A stretch of 64,000 nucleotides of DNA, taken from NCBI RefSeq assembly GCF_901827175.1, contig NZ_LR594663.1, positions 62,001 through 126,000 of the forward strand, written 5' to 3'. Source of the DNA: Variovorax sp. RA8 (GTDB lineage: Bacteria; Pseudomonadota; Gammaproteobacteria; Burkholderiales; Burkholderiaceae_C). This document shows, one piece after another, positions 1 through 7,612 of the stretch (positions are counted from its first letter, which is position 1; each line of letters begins with the position of its first letter). Both the position numbers and the translations under genes were made by a program. The notes beneath the pieces were generated by a model that saw only the letters and a list, made by a program, of their open reading frames with translations, did no database searches and was not told the origin of the DNA.

Positions 1-97
1 CCTTGAAGACGGCCCAGCGAGGATTTCCGTGCCTGCGTTGTCGTCGAAATTGCTATCACTCCTTGCACTTTCTGAAGGCGGATGAACGAAGAACTGG

Positions 98-475
98 TTG
101 GAGGGACTCGAAGCCGAGTTTGGCGATGCCGATGGGCCTGCATCGGCGTTGTTGGAGGAGTACTACGCAAAGGCCGATCTTCGTTCTCTGGCTCGGCCGT
201 TGGAGAGTCTGCTTGTGCGACTGGCCGCTTTGGAGAACGGCTTTGAGCCCGCCACATCGCTTGGCTGCCGCGAGGGAATGGACGACGTCGATTTCTTTTC
301 GTACGGGTCTGACTACGGCCTACGTTTCGTTTCAGTCGAGATGGGAAGAAATCGTCTCGACCACGTGATGGCGATGGCAGTTCTCTCGAAGTTCGCGGCA
401 ACCGTAAGGAGCGACCGCGGGCTGTTCTCCAAGGAAGCGTCCGAACCCTTGCAGGTGGTGTTGATTACTCGCTGA
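98..475 (+). CDS. Hypothetical acidic protein, N-terminus uncertain
   Basis: A 125-residue reading frame beginning at a TTG. I do not recognise the family. It is acidic, with a plausible amphipathic N-terminal half and an ordinary globular composition, so it looks coding rather than a shadow. An ATG at 82 would begin M-N-E-E-L-V and joins this frame only if one base is removed near 97, so the natural start may have been lost by a one-base frameshift. No neighbour gives functional context; the following 3 kb is decayed accessory DNA. Confidence 0.4.
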   Translation: MEGLEAEFGDADGPASALLEEYYAKADLRSLARPLESLLVRLAALENGFEPATSLGCREGMDDVDFFSYGSDYGLRFVSVEMGRNRLDHVMAMAVLSKFAATVRSDRGLFSKEASEPLQVVLITR

Positions 476-545
476 CGGCCATATCCAGCATTGTGTTTCC
501 AGCGATGTCGGTCGGGCGGTCGCCTGGCACGAAGGCGAGCTCCAT
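465..545 (-). pseudogene. Relic of the 71-residue cassette protein (third copy)
   Basis: A 26-codon frame starts M-E-L-A-F-V-P-G-D and matches the internal stretch M-E-L-A-F-E-P-G-D of the 71-residue protein encoded at 1893-2108. It begins 7 bases after a hairpin of the same family that abuts the two full-length genes. I read it as an internally deleted third copy. The similarity is short, so this rests mainly on the hairpin plus match combination. Confidence 0.3.
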
Positions 546-552
546 TTCCCTT

Positions 553-575
553 TCGCGCCGATCGTACCGGCGCGA
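553..575. repeat. Hairpin element, copy 1 (loop ATCGTAC)
   Basis: Perfect 8-bp stem TCGCGCCG / CGGCGCGA around the 7-base loop ATCGTAC. The same loop with stems GCGCCG/CGGCGC and ACACCG/CGGTGT occurs at 29102-29120 and 2109-2127. Here it precedes only a relic of the gene it normally abuts. Confidence 0.6.
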
Positions 576-598
576 GCGCTACGCCCGTCGAGGCTGGT

Positions 599-793
599 TC
601 AGGCGCGCTTGGGCGCGCAGACCCGGTGGTTCTTGCCGAGGAAGCGCTTCGAAGTCATCTCCGTGGGGAGCTTGAACATGCCGCACTTGAAGCACGACAT
701 CATGGATTCGGCGCGGGGCGTGTTGATGATCGAGCCGGAGGGCTTCTTCACGTAGCGCAGGCCGTCTTGGGAGAAAGTGGTGGGTTCTGACAT
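599..793 (-). CDS. Small Cys-rich conserved protein, cassette gene A (copy 1)
   Basis: A 64-residue protein starting at ATG 793-791. Its C-terminal half holds C-F-K-C-G followed by a basic segment R-F-L-G-K-N-H-R-V-C-A-P-K, so three cysteines and a histidine could bind a metal; this is inference. A frameshifted relative lies at 27559-27763 with the same order of motifs and the same neighbours, which supports this as a genuine gene under selection. The frame is open upstream of the ATG into a decayed membrane-protein frame. Family and function unknown. Confidence 0.6.
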   Translation of the reverse strand: MSEPTTFSQDGLRYVKKPSGSIINTPRAESMMSCFKCGMFKLPTEMTSKRFLGKNHRVCAPKRA

Positions 794-1134
794 TGGGGGC
801 AGCATTTTACCCGCCAGACCAATTCTCCGCAGTGGCGTTATGTTGCGAGAAACAGAGGAACGCCCGGCCACCGGCGGGCCGGGGCGGCCGCTTAGGGCAA
901 AGGCGAGCAAGGCCCCTGCGACCAATCCCACCACGAAGGGCAACGGAGACAACGTGGTGTAGTAGAGCCAGGCAAGATCGACAGATTGATCATCGACATC
1001 GCCCCGGCCAGGTGCCAGAGCGCTGGTTGATGCTGGTCATCGGGCGATCCCGAGGGCGGGTTCATGCCGATCAGGTAGGACTCAGTGCCGATGGGAGCAT
1101 CGGTACCAGCATGGGATGAATGGCCTTCGTGCAT
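794..1134 (-). pseudogene. Decayed small membrane protein
   Basis: From an ATG at 1134 a frame reads to about residue 55 (ending M-S-M-I-N-L-S-I-L), then a one-base shift near 975 brings in L-A-W-L-Y-Y-T-T and a hydrophobic segment F-V-V-G-L-V-A-G-A-L-L-A-F-A-L. The joined product would carry one or two membrane helices. The second frame then runs without a stop into cassette gene A. Frameshift and lack of a recognised family make this a tentative call. Confidence 0.3.
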
Positions 1135-1402
1135 GCGGACATTCTGACCTCGCGCCGCTCGCTTGCGCAAGGACACACGCCCCATTTCATGCGATGAACT
1201 CAGCGGAGGAGGGCGCGAAGACCACGGCAGGGCTGCAGGAGGAGAGTGCGGCGAATCGGTGGACGTGAAGGCGCGGCCAGCAATGCACTTGGATTGGCGG
1301 CCAGGGCGATATGTCGTGTGAATAGGTCTGGACGGAAACCGGGGTCATTGTGTAGCCCGGTGGAGGGCGGCTTGCGCCGTGCGCAGCTGGGACAATGCCG
1401 CC

Positions 1403-1740
1403 TTGAGTTTCAAGACCACCCTGTTTCAGGCGCTGGAGGCCGCCGCAACGGTTCATTGCAACGGGCACCAGGTCGTGAGCAAGATGCTGGACCAGGCACC
1501 GAAAGCGCTGCTGAAGCCCTACGTCGACTCGACAACGGCGCGACGCTGTACATCCACGATGCGGAGATCGTCATCGACGACGAAGGCCGCGCCTACAGCA
1601 CCGCGTCAGAGTCAGATACGGAGCCGCTCGTCTGGAGCTTCCACGTAGTCCGCCCGCTTGCCGCGCACGACGTTCCCGCCATCGAGCGGCCGCCGCTCAA
1701 CGTTGCGGAGGTGGTCGGCCGCCTCAAGGCAATGCGTTAG
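1403..1740 (+). pseudogene. Cassette gene B (copy 1), frameshifted
   Basis: Relative of the frame at 27819-28140. It starts at TTG 1403 with S-F-K-T-T-L-F-Q-A-L-E-A-A, and about residue 41 (near 1528) the frame changes to L-D-N-G-A-T-L-Y-I-H-D-A-E-I-V-I-D-D-E-G and continues to the TAG at 1738. The span is 338 bases, not a multiple of three, confirming the shift. This copy preserves the C-terminus P-L-N-V-A-E-V-V-G-R-L-K-A-M-R that copy 2 has lost. About 112 residues when intact; function unknown. Confidence 0.6.
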
Positions 1741-1892
1741 ACATGCGCCACCGAGTTCACCGATCGTCACGATGACAAATGCTCTACTAATCATCCGCCG
1801 ATCTGATCGAAAGAGGAGCTGCCGCGGACAGGGACATCGGATGTGATCGCCCATGGGCATGTTCCTTCGCTGGCGTGAGCCCACGGGCAGCA
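1741..1892 (+). pseudogene. Deletion scar of cassette genes C and D (copy 1)
   Basis: Bases 1741 to about 1833 match 28141-28238, the spacer and first codons of gene C including the AGAGGAGCTGCCG ribosome-binding region. The sequence then jumps to DNA matching 28836 onward. Compared with copy 2, about 600 bp carrying genes C and D have been deleted here. Confidence 0.55.
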
Positions 1893-2108
1893 TCAGTGAG
1901 GCGATCGCAGGATCTCAACAGGCCCGATCCCCGAGTACACCGTCTCGCCTGTCTTGAGTAGCACGACGGTCCACCGATCTCCCGGGGTGATCTTGTAGTC
2001 GCCGGGTTCAAACGCGAGCTCCATCGACTCATGCGCATCCGGGCCGAGCCATGAGGGCATGCGCAGCAGGGCAGGGGAGCGAGAGAACAGATCGATGGTG
2101 GACGTCAT
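1893..2108 (-). CDS. 71-residue conserved protein, cassette gene E (copy 1)
   Basis: Starts M-T-S-T-I-D-L-F-S-R-S-P and ends G-I-G-P-V-E-I-L-R-S-P-H. It is the same length as its relative at 28886-29101 and differs at only about nine residues, so both copies look maintained. The C-terminal half, P-G-D-Y-K-I-T-P-G-D-R-W-T-V-V-L, predicts beta strands of a small barrel. The ATG directly abuts a hairpin at 2109-2127 and no Shine-Dalgarno sequence lies between them, which suggests leaderless or structure-controlled translation. Function unknown. Confidence 0.65.
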   Translation of the reverse strand: MTSTIDLFSRSPALLRMPSWLGPDAHESMELAFEPGDYKITPGDRWTVVLLKTGETVYSGIGPVEILRSPH

Positions 2109-2127
2109 ACACCGATCGTACCGGTGT
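2109..2127. repeat. Hairpin element, copy 2, abutting a start codon
   Basis: Stem ACACCG / CGGTGT around loop ATCGTAC, immediately 5' of the ATG of the 71-residue gene. Relative to the other two copies, two stem positions are changed on both sides (G to A and C to T; G to A and C to T), so pairing is preserved while the loop is unchanged. Confidence 0.65.
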
Positions 2128-2237
2128 GTCCGCCTGGGGGCATGAAATAGCCATGGACGCTCTCGCCGGCAAACCGGCTGCCGTTGGCGACCCATCCGTC
2201 ACAATCCGCCAACCGCAGAAGGAGCGAGACCGTGGCG

Positions 2238-2747
2238 ATGTCGCAGATGCGGCTGATCCAGTCCTTGGGCGAGGCAATGTCCTGGATCGAGCGGGAGATC
2301 TCCTGGGGAGTTGCCCCGACTGAGCTTCGGCACCTCTGCGGGCGCATCGGTGAGCTGTACGTCGCGATGATCACCAACGGGCAGATGGCCACGGAAGTGA
2401 ACCAGCGCGGCTACGACCTTGTGAGCGCGATCAACGAACGGATCTCCGTCAAGACCACGGCGCAGAGCGGGCTTGATGGGCTCGTCTCGTTCAACCCAAA
2501 TACGCTCGACCAGGTTGACCGGGTGTTTGTCCTGCGGATCAACACAGAGGAAATGCAGGTCGAGACCTTGCTGGACAAGCCGATTGCCGATGCGCGCCAG
2601 CTGATGAATGAAGATCGTGGGTCTGGCCGACTGAACATCCCGTTGCGACGCCTTGTGCCTAACCGCGGTGCGCCGCGGGAGACGTCACCCCTCGCTTCGG
2701 GGCATGCATCCGTGCGATGGACAGCGGGCACCGCGTCGCGTTGCTGA
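2238..2747 (+). CDS. Conserved hypothetical protein with PD-(D/E)XK-like motif order
   Basis: Start ATG 2238 (GTG 2232 is also possible). The protein reads through R-I-G-E-L-Y-V-A (Glu about residue 38) to N-Q-R-G-Y-D-L-V-S and then R-I-S-V-K-T-T (about residues 59-76). The spacing E ... GYD ... x-V-K-T is typical of nuclease-like restriction-fold domains that have lost the second acidic residue; this is a motif reading, not a database match. The middle (F-V-L-R-I-N-T-E-E-M-Q-V-E-T) looks well structured. The last 25 or so residues are Arg/Ser/Ala-rich and probably follow a frameshift. A truncated relative lies at 15349-15428. Confidence 0.55.
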   Translation: MSQMRLIQSLGEAMSWIEREISWGVAPTELRHLCGRIGELYVAMITNGQMATEVNQRGYDLVSAINERISVKTTAQSGLDGLVSFNPNTLDQVDRVFVLRINTEEMQVETLLDKPIADARQLMNEDRGSGRLNIPLRRLVPNRGAPRETSPLASGHASVRWTAGTASRC

Positions 2748-3362
2748 TCGACACGCCTACGCCGGACACCATCTTCCGGGATCTGGAGCTCATGGTTCGC
2801 TCGGTCCAACAGGAAGGCGATCCTCGAGGAGATGTTGCGGGGCACTGTTACGGAGAGAGGCGAACTGGTCGTGCACGAGTCAGTGACGCCGAGGCTGTTG
2901 CACCCCAGACGGCGGCTATGGCGCGGTCTGCGATCCCGAGTCATTCGTCGCTGAGAGGAATTGGCAGCTCGCAACGCTGGAGCGACTTGCGAACGTTCTG
3001 CGAGTGCGATGAGCGTACCGAAAAACGAGAGGCTACATCGGGCGGCCAGCCACTTCCGGCCCATGAGCCGACGTTCGCTGGCGTCCTCCAGTTCCCCTCT
3101 CCTGTTCTAAGAGCTGGTCTGATGGAAGCGCGTGCGTACTGAGCTCCTACCGGGCAACAACCGGCCGCCAGAACCAGACATTGATCGCCGCACAATCGAG
3201 ACGCTCGCCGCTTGGGTGAGTGCAAGCACCATCCACAGGCTCGCCGGCCGATAAGCAGCCGTCCATGCTCCTTTGCCGGCGGTTGCCTGGTCGCCGGTGC
3301 CGTCAGTGCTTTCCCGCAAGCTGCCGCGCAGTGTGGAGGCGCTGCGCTAGACTCGCGCCACG
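2748..3362. other. No gene seen
   Basis: Only short frames of biased composition occur here on either strand, and none has a recognisable start context or family resemblance. The stretch joins decayed accessory DNA to the AraC-led cluster. Confidence 0.5.
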
Positions 3363-4217
3363 GTGAAAGAGACACACCAATCCATCATCCTGCAAGGCGA
3401 TTTCGGCAGGTTGACGCTCAACATGACTGCCCGCAGTCTGGTCGAGCACGCCCACTCGGAATACAACTTCATCTTCAAGCTGGGCGGCGGCGATACCGGC
3501 TTTCGCGTTGGCGGCCACGAGTTGCAGCTGACGGACACGTGCGCCATCCTGGTCAACCCCTGGGAGCCGCACGCCAAGCTCCCGAGCACGGGCGAACCGA
3601 CCCTGGCCCTGACGGTGCTGTTCACGCCGGCCTGGCTGGGCGCCACGCTGGGGCTTGCGAGGACTCCGCGCGCCAAGCTCTTTCCACAGCCGGGCGTGGC
3701 GCTGACCCCCGAGGTGCAGCAGCAGATGTCGCGCGTCGCGATCAGCATGACGGCTGGCTTCGAGCTGAGCGAGACGGATCGCGAGCCGCTGCTGCGCGAC
3801 CTGGCCCGCGCGGTGGCCGGCGCCTACGCCGACGAAACGTTCTCGCGCCTGTCGCTGCTGGCGGAGCGGCCGATGGATGCGCGCGTGATACGGGCCGTCA
3901 GGTTGCTGCGGGACCTCGCGGCGGACAACCCCAGCCTTGACGACATCGCGGCGAGCGTCGGCCTGTCGCGTTCGCGCTTTTTCGAGCAGTTCAAGAACTG
4001 CGTCGGGGTCTCGCCCCAGCAGTACCTCGACTGGGAGCGGATGAAGATCGCCACCCGCAAGTTGGCCGATCCCGGCGCCAGCGTCGCCCAGGTCTCGGAC
4101 GACCTTGGTTTTTCGGCGCCCAGCCATTTCGCCCGCTTCTTCTCGCAGCACATCGGCCTGCCGCCAAGCGATTTCAGGCGCGGCATGCTGGGCGGCGCTG
4201 GCGAGCCCGACGCGTGA
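3363..4217 (+). CDS. AraC-family transcriptional regulator
   Basis: A 284-residue protein from GTG 3363. The N-terminal two thirds form a cupin-like sensor (H-A-H-S-E-Y-N-F about residues 29-36, then N-P-W-E-P-H). The C-terminal 100 residues carry two helix-turn-helix units: L-D-D-I-A-A-S-V-G-L-S-R-S-R-F-F-E-Q-F and V-S-D-D-L-G-F-S-A-P-S-H-F-A-R-F-F. It is convergent with the Bug receptor gene, one base apart at the 3' ends. The most likely targets are the dyads at 5272-5327 between the Bug receptor and the hydrolase operon, which would make it a substrate-sensing activator of that cluster (inference from position). Confidence 0.9.
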   Translation: MKETHQSIILQGDFGRLTLNMTARSLVEHAHSEYNFIFKLGGGDTGFRVGGHELQLTDTCAILVNPWEPHAKLPSTGEPTLALTVLFTPAWLGATLGLARTPRAKLFPQPGVALTPEVQQQMSRVAISMTAGFELSETDREPLLRDLARAVAGAYADETFSRLSLLAERPMDARVIRAVRLLRDLAADNPSLDDIAASVGLSRSRFFEQFKNCVGVSPQQYLDWERMKIATRKLADPGASVAQVSDDLGFSAPSHFARFFSQHIGLPPSDFRRGMLGGAGEPDA

Positions 4218-4218
4218 C

Positions 4219-5193
4219 TCAGTTGGCGTAGTTGCCGGTCTGCTCGACCACCGTGCGCCACTGCGCCGTCTCGCTGCGCATGCGTGCCAGAGTCTCAGCC
4301 GCTGATGCCTTGCCCGATGCCGGCACGACGCCCAGCGCCTCCAGCCTGGCGATCGTTTCGGGGGCCGTCAGCGCCGACGCCAGCTGCGCCGACAACATCT
4401 GCAACACGTCCGGCGGCGTCCCCGCCGGCGCGAACAGCCCGTACCACATACCGGCGTCGTAACCCGGCACAGTTTCGGCCACCGTCGCGACACCAGGCAA
4501 CCGCGCCGAGCGGCGCGCGCTGGCCAGCGCGAGCGCGCGGATCTTGCCATCGCGGATCAGCGGCAGCATCTGCGGCAGCGGGCCGGCGGACAGGTCGATG
4601 CGCCCGCTGATCAGGTCCTGCATGGCGTCGCTCGGGCCCTTGTAGGTGACCATGGTCACGGCGGCGCCGGTGCGCACCTTGAACAGGTCCATCGTGAGGC
4701 TGGTGGTACTGCCGAAGTTGACGGCCTGCGGATGTGCCTTGGCATAAGCGACGAACTCCGGCAGGCTGGCGAACGGCGCGCGCGGCGAGGCTACGATGAC
4801 GATATCGGAATCGCCCAGCTCGGCGACCGGCACGAAATCGCGCTCCAGGTTGTAGGGCAGGCGGCGATAGAACGCCGCATTGGCGGCCTGCACGCCGCTG
4901 AGGATGCCCAGCGTGTAGCCGTCGGGCGCGGCCTTGGCGAGTACGTCGGCGCCGATGTTGCCCGCGGCGCCGGTGCGGTTTTCCACCACCACCGGCTGCT
5001 TGAGCCGTGGCGCCAGTGCGTCGGCGACGGTACGCGCCAGCGTGTCCTGCGTGCCGCCGGCGGGGAACGGAACGATGATCCGCACCACGCGGGAGGGGAA
5101 GGTGTCGGCGTGGCCGGCCAGCGGCGTCGTGAGCGCCGCGATGGCGGCAAGGCCGCAGGCGGCGGAGCGGGAGAGGAAGCTGGAACGGCGCAT
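4219..5193 (-). CDS. Bug/TctC-family periplasmic solute receptor
   Basis: A 324-residue secreted protein. The start at 5193 gives a basic tip M-R-R-S-S-F-L-S-R-S and a hydrophobic core ending at A-G-H-A-D, a normal signal peptide. Family hallmarks are R-I-I-V-P-F-P-A-G-G-T-Q-D, V-V-V-E-N-R-T-G-A-A-G-N-I-G and A-P-D-G-Y-T-L. Such receptors bind carboxylates or amides in the periplasm for tripartite tricarboxylate transporters; most, as here, are orphans without adjacent TctA/TctB. Divergent from the hydrolase operon across the 5194-5429 control region, so the ligand is probably the operon's substrate or a relative. Confidence 0.93.
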   Translation of the reverse strand: MRRSSFLSRSAACGLAAIAALTTPLAGHADTFPSRVVRIIVPFPAGGTQDTLARTVADALAPRLKQPVVVENRTGAAGNIGADVLAKAAPDGYTLGILSGVQAANAAFYRRLPYNLERDFVPVAELGDSDIVIVASPRAPFASLPEFVAYAKAHPQAVNFGSTTSLTMDLFKVRTGAAVTMVTYKGPSDAMQDLISGRIDLSAGPLPQMLPLIRDGKIRALALASARRSARLPGVATVAETVPGYDAGMWYGLFAPAGTPPDVLQMLSAQLASALTAPETIARLEALGVVPASGKASAAETLARMRSETAQWRTVVEQTGNYAN

Positions 5194-5271
5194 CGAAAGG
5201 ACTCCGGAGGTGGCAGGGGTCGGGCAGTCTAGGAAGTGGCGCCAGGAAGCCGCCAACCTTCCAGTGCGCTC

Positions 5272-5327
5272 ACCTACCCGATCGTCCGGAAATTGCGCGC
5301 CCGACATTGTCGGACGATCCGGTAGGT
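5272..5327. promoter_or_regulatory. Long inverted repeat between divergent genes (candidate operator)
   Basis: Arms ACCTACCCGATCGTCCG (5272-5288) and CGGACGATCCGGTAGGT (5311-5327) pair at 16 of 17 positions around a 22-bp spacer. A second perfect dyad, CCGACA-T-TGTCGG, sits at 5301-5313 and overlaps the right arm. The element lies between the divergent Bug receptor and hydrolase genes, so it may be an operator for the AraC regulator or an attenuating structure. Confidence 0.55.
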
Positions 5328-5429
5328 CGCCGGAGCCCTGGGTTGCCGTGCATGGGCCGGCCGCGCCGACACTGCCCTGGCGGCGCGCCGATCCCGGCGC
5401 GCCTTCTACCGAACCAGAGGACGACAACC

Positions 5430-6590
5430 ATGTTCCAGTACTTCCCCGGCAACTACACCTGGTCGCTCGCCGTGATGCGCGCCATGGCCAGCGGCGCCCA
5501 GCTGGGCGAGATCGACTGGGCCTGCAAGGACCTGCACGCCGCCGCCAGGGCCGTCCCGGGCGGCGACAACGAGGCCTGGCACCAGGCCTGGCTGCGGCTC
5601 GCGCAGCAGGTCGACGGCATCGCCACGGACGCCGCTGCCGCCGGAAACCGCGTCACGGCGGCCAACCACTTTCTGCGCGCCTCGCTCTATTACCAGTGGG
5701 CCGAGGCCTTCCTGCCGCCGGCCGACCCGCGCTGCGAGCCCGCTTTCGCCCGCCACCTGGACACCTTCTCGCTGGCGGCCGAACTGCACCGCGCGAAAAT
5801 CGAGATCGTCGACATCCCGTTCGATGGCAAGACGCTCTACGCGTATTTCGTCCCCGCCGTGGCGCCAGCCGCGCGCAAGGCGCCGACCGTGGTGCTGTCC
5901 GACGGCCTGGACGGCACCAAGGAGGAGATGGTCTACGCCGCACTGGCGCTGGCCGAACGCGGGATGAACTGCCTGGCGATCGACCATCCCGGCCAGGGCG
6001 CAACGCTGCGGCTGGCCGGCCTGAAAGCGCGGCACGACTCGGAAGTGGCCTCCGCCGCGGCAATCGACTACCTGGGCACGCGCGCCGACGTCGACCCGCA
6101 ACGCATCGGCATCTTCGCGGCCAGCATGGGCGGCTACTACGCGCCGCGCGCCGCAGCCTACGAGAAGCGGTTCAAGGCCTGCGTCGCCTGGGGTGCGGTC
6201 TATGACTACCGCCGGGTCTGGGCGCGCCGCTTCAAGGCCGTCGACGGCCAGGCGCTGGCGATCGACACCAAGGCGGCGCTGGGCACGACCAGCCAGCACA
6301 TCCTTCACATCCTGGGCGTGCAGAGTTTCGACGAGGCGCTGCGCTACCTGGAGCCCTTCACCATGAAGGACGCCGCGCCGCTGATCGACTGCGACATCCT
6401 GCTGGTACACGGCGAGGACGACAAGCAGACGCCGGTGGAGGACATGGAAGAGCTCTACGCCGCGATCGGCACCCCGAACAAGGAAAAGCGCATCTACACC
6501 CATGCCGAAGGCGGCGCCGCCCACGTCCAGCTCGATCGGCCCGACCCGGCCCTGAGCCTGATCTGCGACTGGCTGGCCCGCAAGCTGTAA
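5430..6590 (+). CDS. Alpha/beta hydrolase of the dihydroxypseudooxynicotine hydrolase/FrsA type
   Basis: A 386-residue cytoplasmic protein from ATG 5430, downstream of the AGAGGACG ribosome-binding region. It has a helical N-terminal cap (residues 1-120) and an alpha/beta-hydrolase core. Visible motifs are S-D-G-L-D-G-T-K-E-E (about 157-166), the nucleophile elbow A-A-S-M-G-G with Ser about 232, the acid region V-H-G-E-D-D-K-Q-T-P and the His in A-A-H-V-Q-L-D. This architecture is that of C-C bond hydrolases such as 2,6-dihydroxypseudooxynicotine hydrolase. It heads an operon of ring- and chain-degrading enzymes, which fits cleavage of a diketone-like intermediate. Exact substrate unknown. 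Confidence 0.85.
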   Translation: MFQYFPGNYTWSLAVMRAMASGAQLGEIDWACKDLHAAARAVPGGDNEAWHQAWLRLAQQVDGIATDAAAAGNRVTAANHFLRASLYYQWAEAFLPPADPRCEPAFARHLDTFSLAAELHRAKIEIVDIPFDGKTLYAYFVPAVAPAARKAPTVVLSDGLDGTKEEMVYAALALAERGMNCLAIDHPGQGATLRLAGLKARHDSEVASAAAIDYLGTRADVDPQRIGIFAASMGGYYAPRAAAYEKRFKACVAWGAVYDYRRVWARRFKAVDGQALAIDTKAALGTTSQHILHILGVQSFDEALRYLEPFTMKDAAPLIDCDILLVHGEDDKQTPVEDMEELYAAIGTPNKEKRIYTHAEGGAAHVQLDRPDPALSLICDWLARKL

Positions 6591-6621
6591 GAGCAGCACG
6601 CGATCCAAGGAGACAACAAAG

Positions 6622-7602
6622 ATGGACACATCCCGGAGAAACACACTCAGCATGATGATGGTGGGCACGGCCCTGGCCGCCGGCTGGCAGCCACCTGCGA
6701 GTGCGGACAGCTGGCCGGCCAGACCGCTGCACGTGCTGGTGCCCTACACCGCCGGTGGTGGCACCGACCAGCTGACCCGGCTGGTCGCCGAGCAGATGGC
6801 GACACGTCTCCAGCAGCCGGTGGTGGTGGACAACAAGCCGGGCGCCAACGGCGTCATTGCGACCGAGCAGGCAACCAAGTCGGCGCCCGACGGCTATACG
6901 CTGCTGGTGGGCGTGCCTTCCACCATAGCAATCAACCCGCACCTGTACAAGCTGAACTACGACGGACTGCGGGATGTGCAGGCGCTGGCGCAGATTGCCA
7001 TCGCGCACTTTGTGCTGGTGACAGCGAGCGGCTCAGGCATCGCGAGCCTGCGGGACCTGCTGGCTGCAGCCCGGGCCAACCCGGGCAAGTACAGCTACGC
7101 CTCCTACGGCAACGGCTCGGCGCCGCACCTGGCCGGCGTGATGCTCAAGAGCCTGGGCGGCGCAGAGCTGACGCACATTCCCTACAAGGGCGCCACCCAG
7201 GCGCTGCCGGACGTGATCTCGGGCCGGGTCTCCTGCATGTTCGACGTGGTGACCAACGTGCTGCCGCACATCCGATCCGGCCGCCTGCGCGCCCTCGCCG
7301 CCGCCGGCCACCATGCGCCGCCGCAACTGCCGGGTCTGGCGACGGTGCAAAGCGCCATCCCGAAGTTCGCGGTCGAAGGCTGGGTGGGGTTGTTCATCCC
7401 GGCCGGCATTCCGGCAGCCGTCGCGCGCCGGCTCGAAGACGAAGCCGTCGCCGCCGCGCGCACGCCGCAGCTGCGACAAAGGTTGGTGGACGCCGGCTTC
7501 GAAGTGACGGGCCTGGGCGCCGAGGCGTTCGGCCGCATCGTGCGAAGCGACTATGTGAACTACGCCAGGGCCGTGCAGGCCGCGGGCCTGACCAACGAAT
7601 GA
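6622..7602 (+). CDS. Bug/TctC-family periplasmic solute receptor
   Basis: A 326-residue secreted receptor beginning M-D-T-S-R-R-N-T-L-S, a twin-arginine-like tip, with the hydrophobic segment ending near A-S-A-D-S. Family motifs H-V-L-V-P-Y-T-A-G-G-G-T-D, V-V-V-D-N-K-P-G-A-N-G and A-P-D-G-Y-T-L-L are all present. It lies inside the operon 31 bases after the hydrolase and 10 bases before the oxidoreductase gene. It is the second Bug receptor serving this cluster, the other being divergent at 4219-5193, so the two may bind substrate and pathway variants. Confidence 0.93.
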   Translation: MDTSRRNTLSMMMVGTALAAGWQPPASADSWPARPLHVLVPYTAGGGTDQLTRLVAEQMATRLQQPVVVDNKPGANGVIATEQATKSAPDGYTLLVGVPSTIAINPHLYKLNYDGLRDVQALAQIAIAHFVLVTASGSGIASLRDLLAAARANPGKYSYASYGNGSAPHLAGVMLKSLGGAELTHIPYKGATQALPDVISGRVSCMFDVVTNVLPHIRSGRLRALAAAGHHAPPQLPGLATVQSAIPKFAVEGWVGLFIPAGIPAAVARRLEDEAVAAARTPQLRQRLVDAGFEVTGLGAEAFGRIVRSDYVNYARAVQAAGLTNE

Positions 7603-7612
7603 AGGAACTGCC

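Noticed and set aside
5406..6668. Long minus-strand frame of 420 codons opposite the first hydrolase gene
   Set aside because: It is the antisense shadow of a well-supported gene in GC-rich DNA, has Gly/Arg/Val-biased composition and shows no family motif.
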